A stretch of DNA of 40,670 bases from Phycisphaerales bacterium (GTDB lineage: Bacteria; Planctomycetota; Phycisphaerae; UBA1845). How positions within the stretch are numbered: position 1 is the first letter of the stretch; every line of letters starts with the position of its first letter. The stretch covers positions 1 to 40,670 of the forward strand of contig QZJT01000048.1 in the NCBI GenBank assembly GCA_003597935.1. Direction: 5' to 3'. Position numbers and translations under genes: made by a program. The notes beneath the pieces were generated by a model that ran no database searches, was not told the origin of the DNA, and saw only the letters and a list, made by a program, of their open reading frames with translations. This document shows, piece by piece, positions 40,380 to 40,670 of the stretch.

Positions 40380-40670
40380 CCGGCGCGCCGGCAACACAAC
40401 GCCGCCCGCCTGGCGGTTCCACCGCTCGGATCTGAGCGGCCGCGGCGTGCCGCCAGCATAATCTGCCCGCCAGCGCCCGCCAAACGCTCACGAGCGCGGC
40501 ATGACCATCCCGGCGCGCGACCCAATCGGCCGGCCTTCCAGCGAGCTGCGGGGCTCGGAATGGCAATCACCCGTCCCCAGAGCCCCGGCATTCATGGCGG
40601 GAGGTCCGGCGGGGCGTGATCGCACGGCTCCGCCGGGGATGCGATTCTCCGAGCAACTCCCGCCTTGAAA
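40380..40670. other. Right-edge intergenic region with a repeat copy
   Basis: About 290 bp with no convincing gene. AGAGCCCCGGCATTCATGGC at 40579-40598 is a copy of the third dispersed repeat family. No promoter for the MBL gene stands out. Confidence 0.5.

Overview
The window looks like a chromosomal segment of a high-GC planctomycete, possibly from the Phycisphaerae side of the phylum. The evidence is two tandem membrane proteins with a C-x2-CGYNLRGL zinc ribbon, families of intergenic palindromic repeats of a type common in planctomycete genomes, an FG-GAP surface protein, and a mix of housekeeping and toxin-antitoxin genes. The placement is inferred from gene style, not from a marker phylogeny.

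Left part (1-11 kb): a cinA fragment runs off the left edge, preceded by two paralogous zinc-ribbon membrane proteins. Next come a duplicated Cys-motif protein and a glutamate dehydrogenase. Facing them is a minus-strand cluster of DUF433 antitoxin, DUF5615 PIN-like toxin and an OLD-type ATPase/TOPRIM nuclease. A second DUF433/DUF5615 pair points the other way. A DUF2231 membrane protein and a secreted Tyr/Pro-rich TPR protein follow.

Centre (11-26.5 kb) is housekeeping. Class II ribonucleotide reductase nrdJ has a good promoter and a NrdR-box-like operator. It is followed by a strong intrinsic terminator and the rpsP-trmD-rplS-yraN cluster, which lacks rimM. Then come a methyltransferase, tatD, two alpha/beta hydrolases, a PTPS-like protein without the catalytic Cys, an NtrC-type activator with a degenerate receiver, and the rpsO-pnp pair with a long bulged hairpin between the genes.

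Right part (26.5-40.7 kb) is accessory. It holds repeat-filled spacers, a DUF2283 orphan, a UPF0175/DUF3368 pair whose toxin lacks a normal start codon, a six-repeat FG-GAP protein, a predicted DNA-binding protein, and a RelE/Xre pair under a palindromic operator-promoter that predicts a leaderless toxin mRNA. It also holds tRNA-Ala(UGC), a truncated glycosyltransferase-like gene fused to a 42-bp repeat array, an arylsulfotransferase-like protein, an EboB-like TatD hydrolase, a transposase remnant, an orphan sugar-binding lipoprotein and a YycJ-like MBL hydrolase.

Four promoters (nrdJ, rpsP, rpsO, UPF0175 antitoxin) share the layout TTGCC(A/G)-N16-TA(T/G)(A/G/C)(A/C)T, which suggests a house sigma-70 consensus with a 16-bp spacer.
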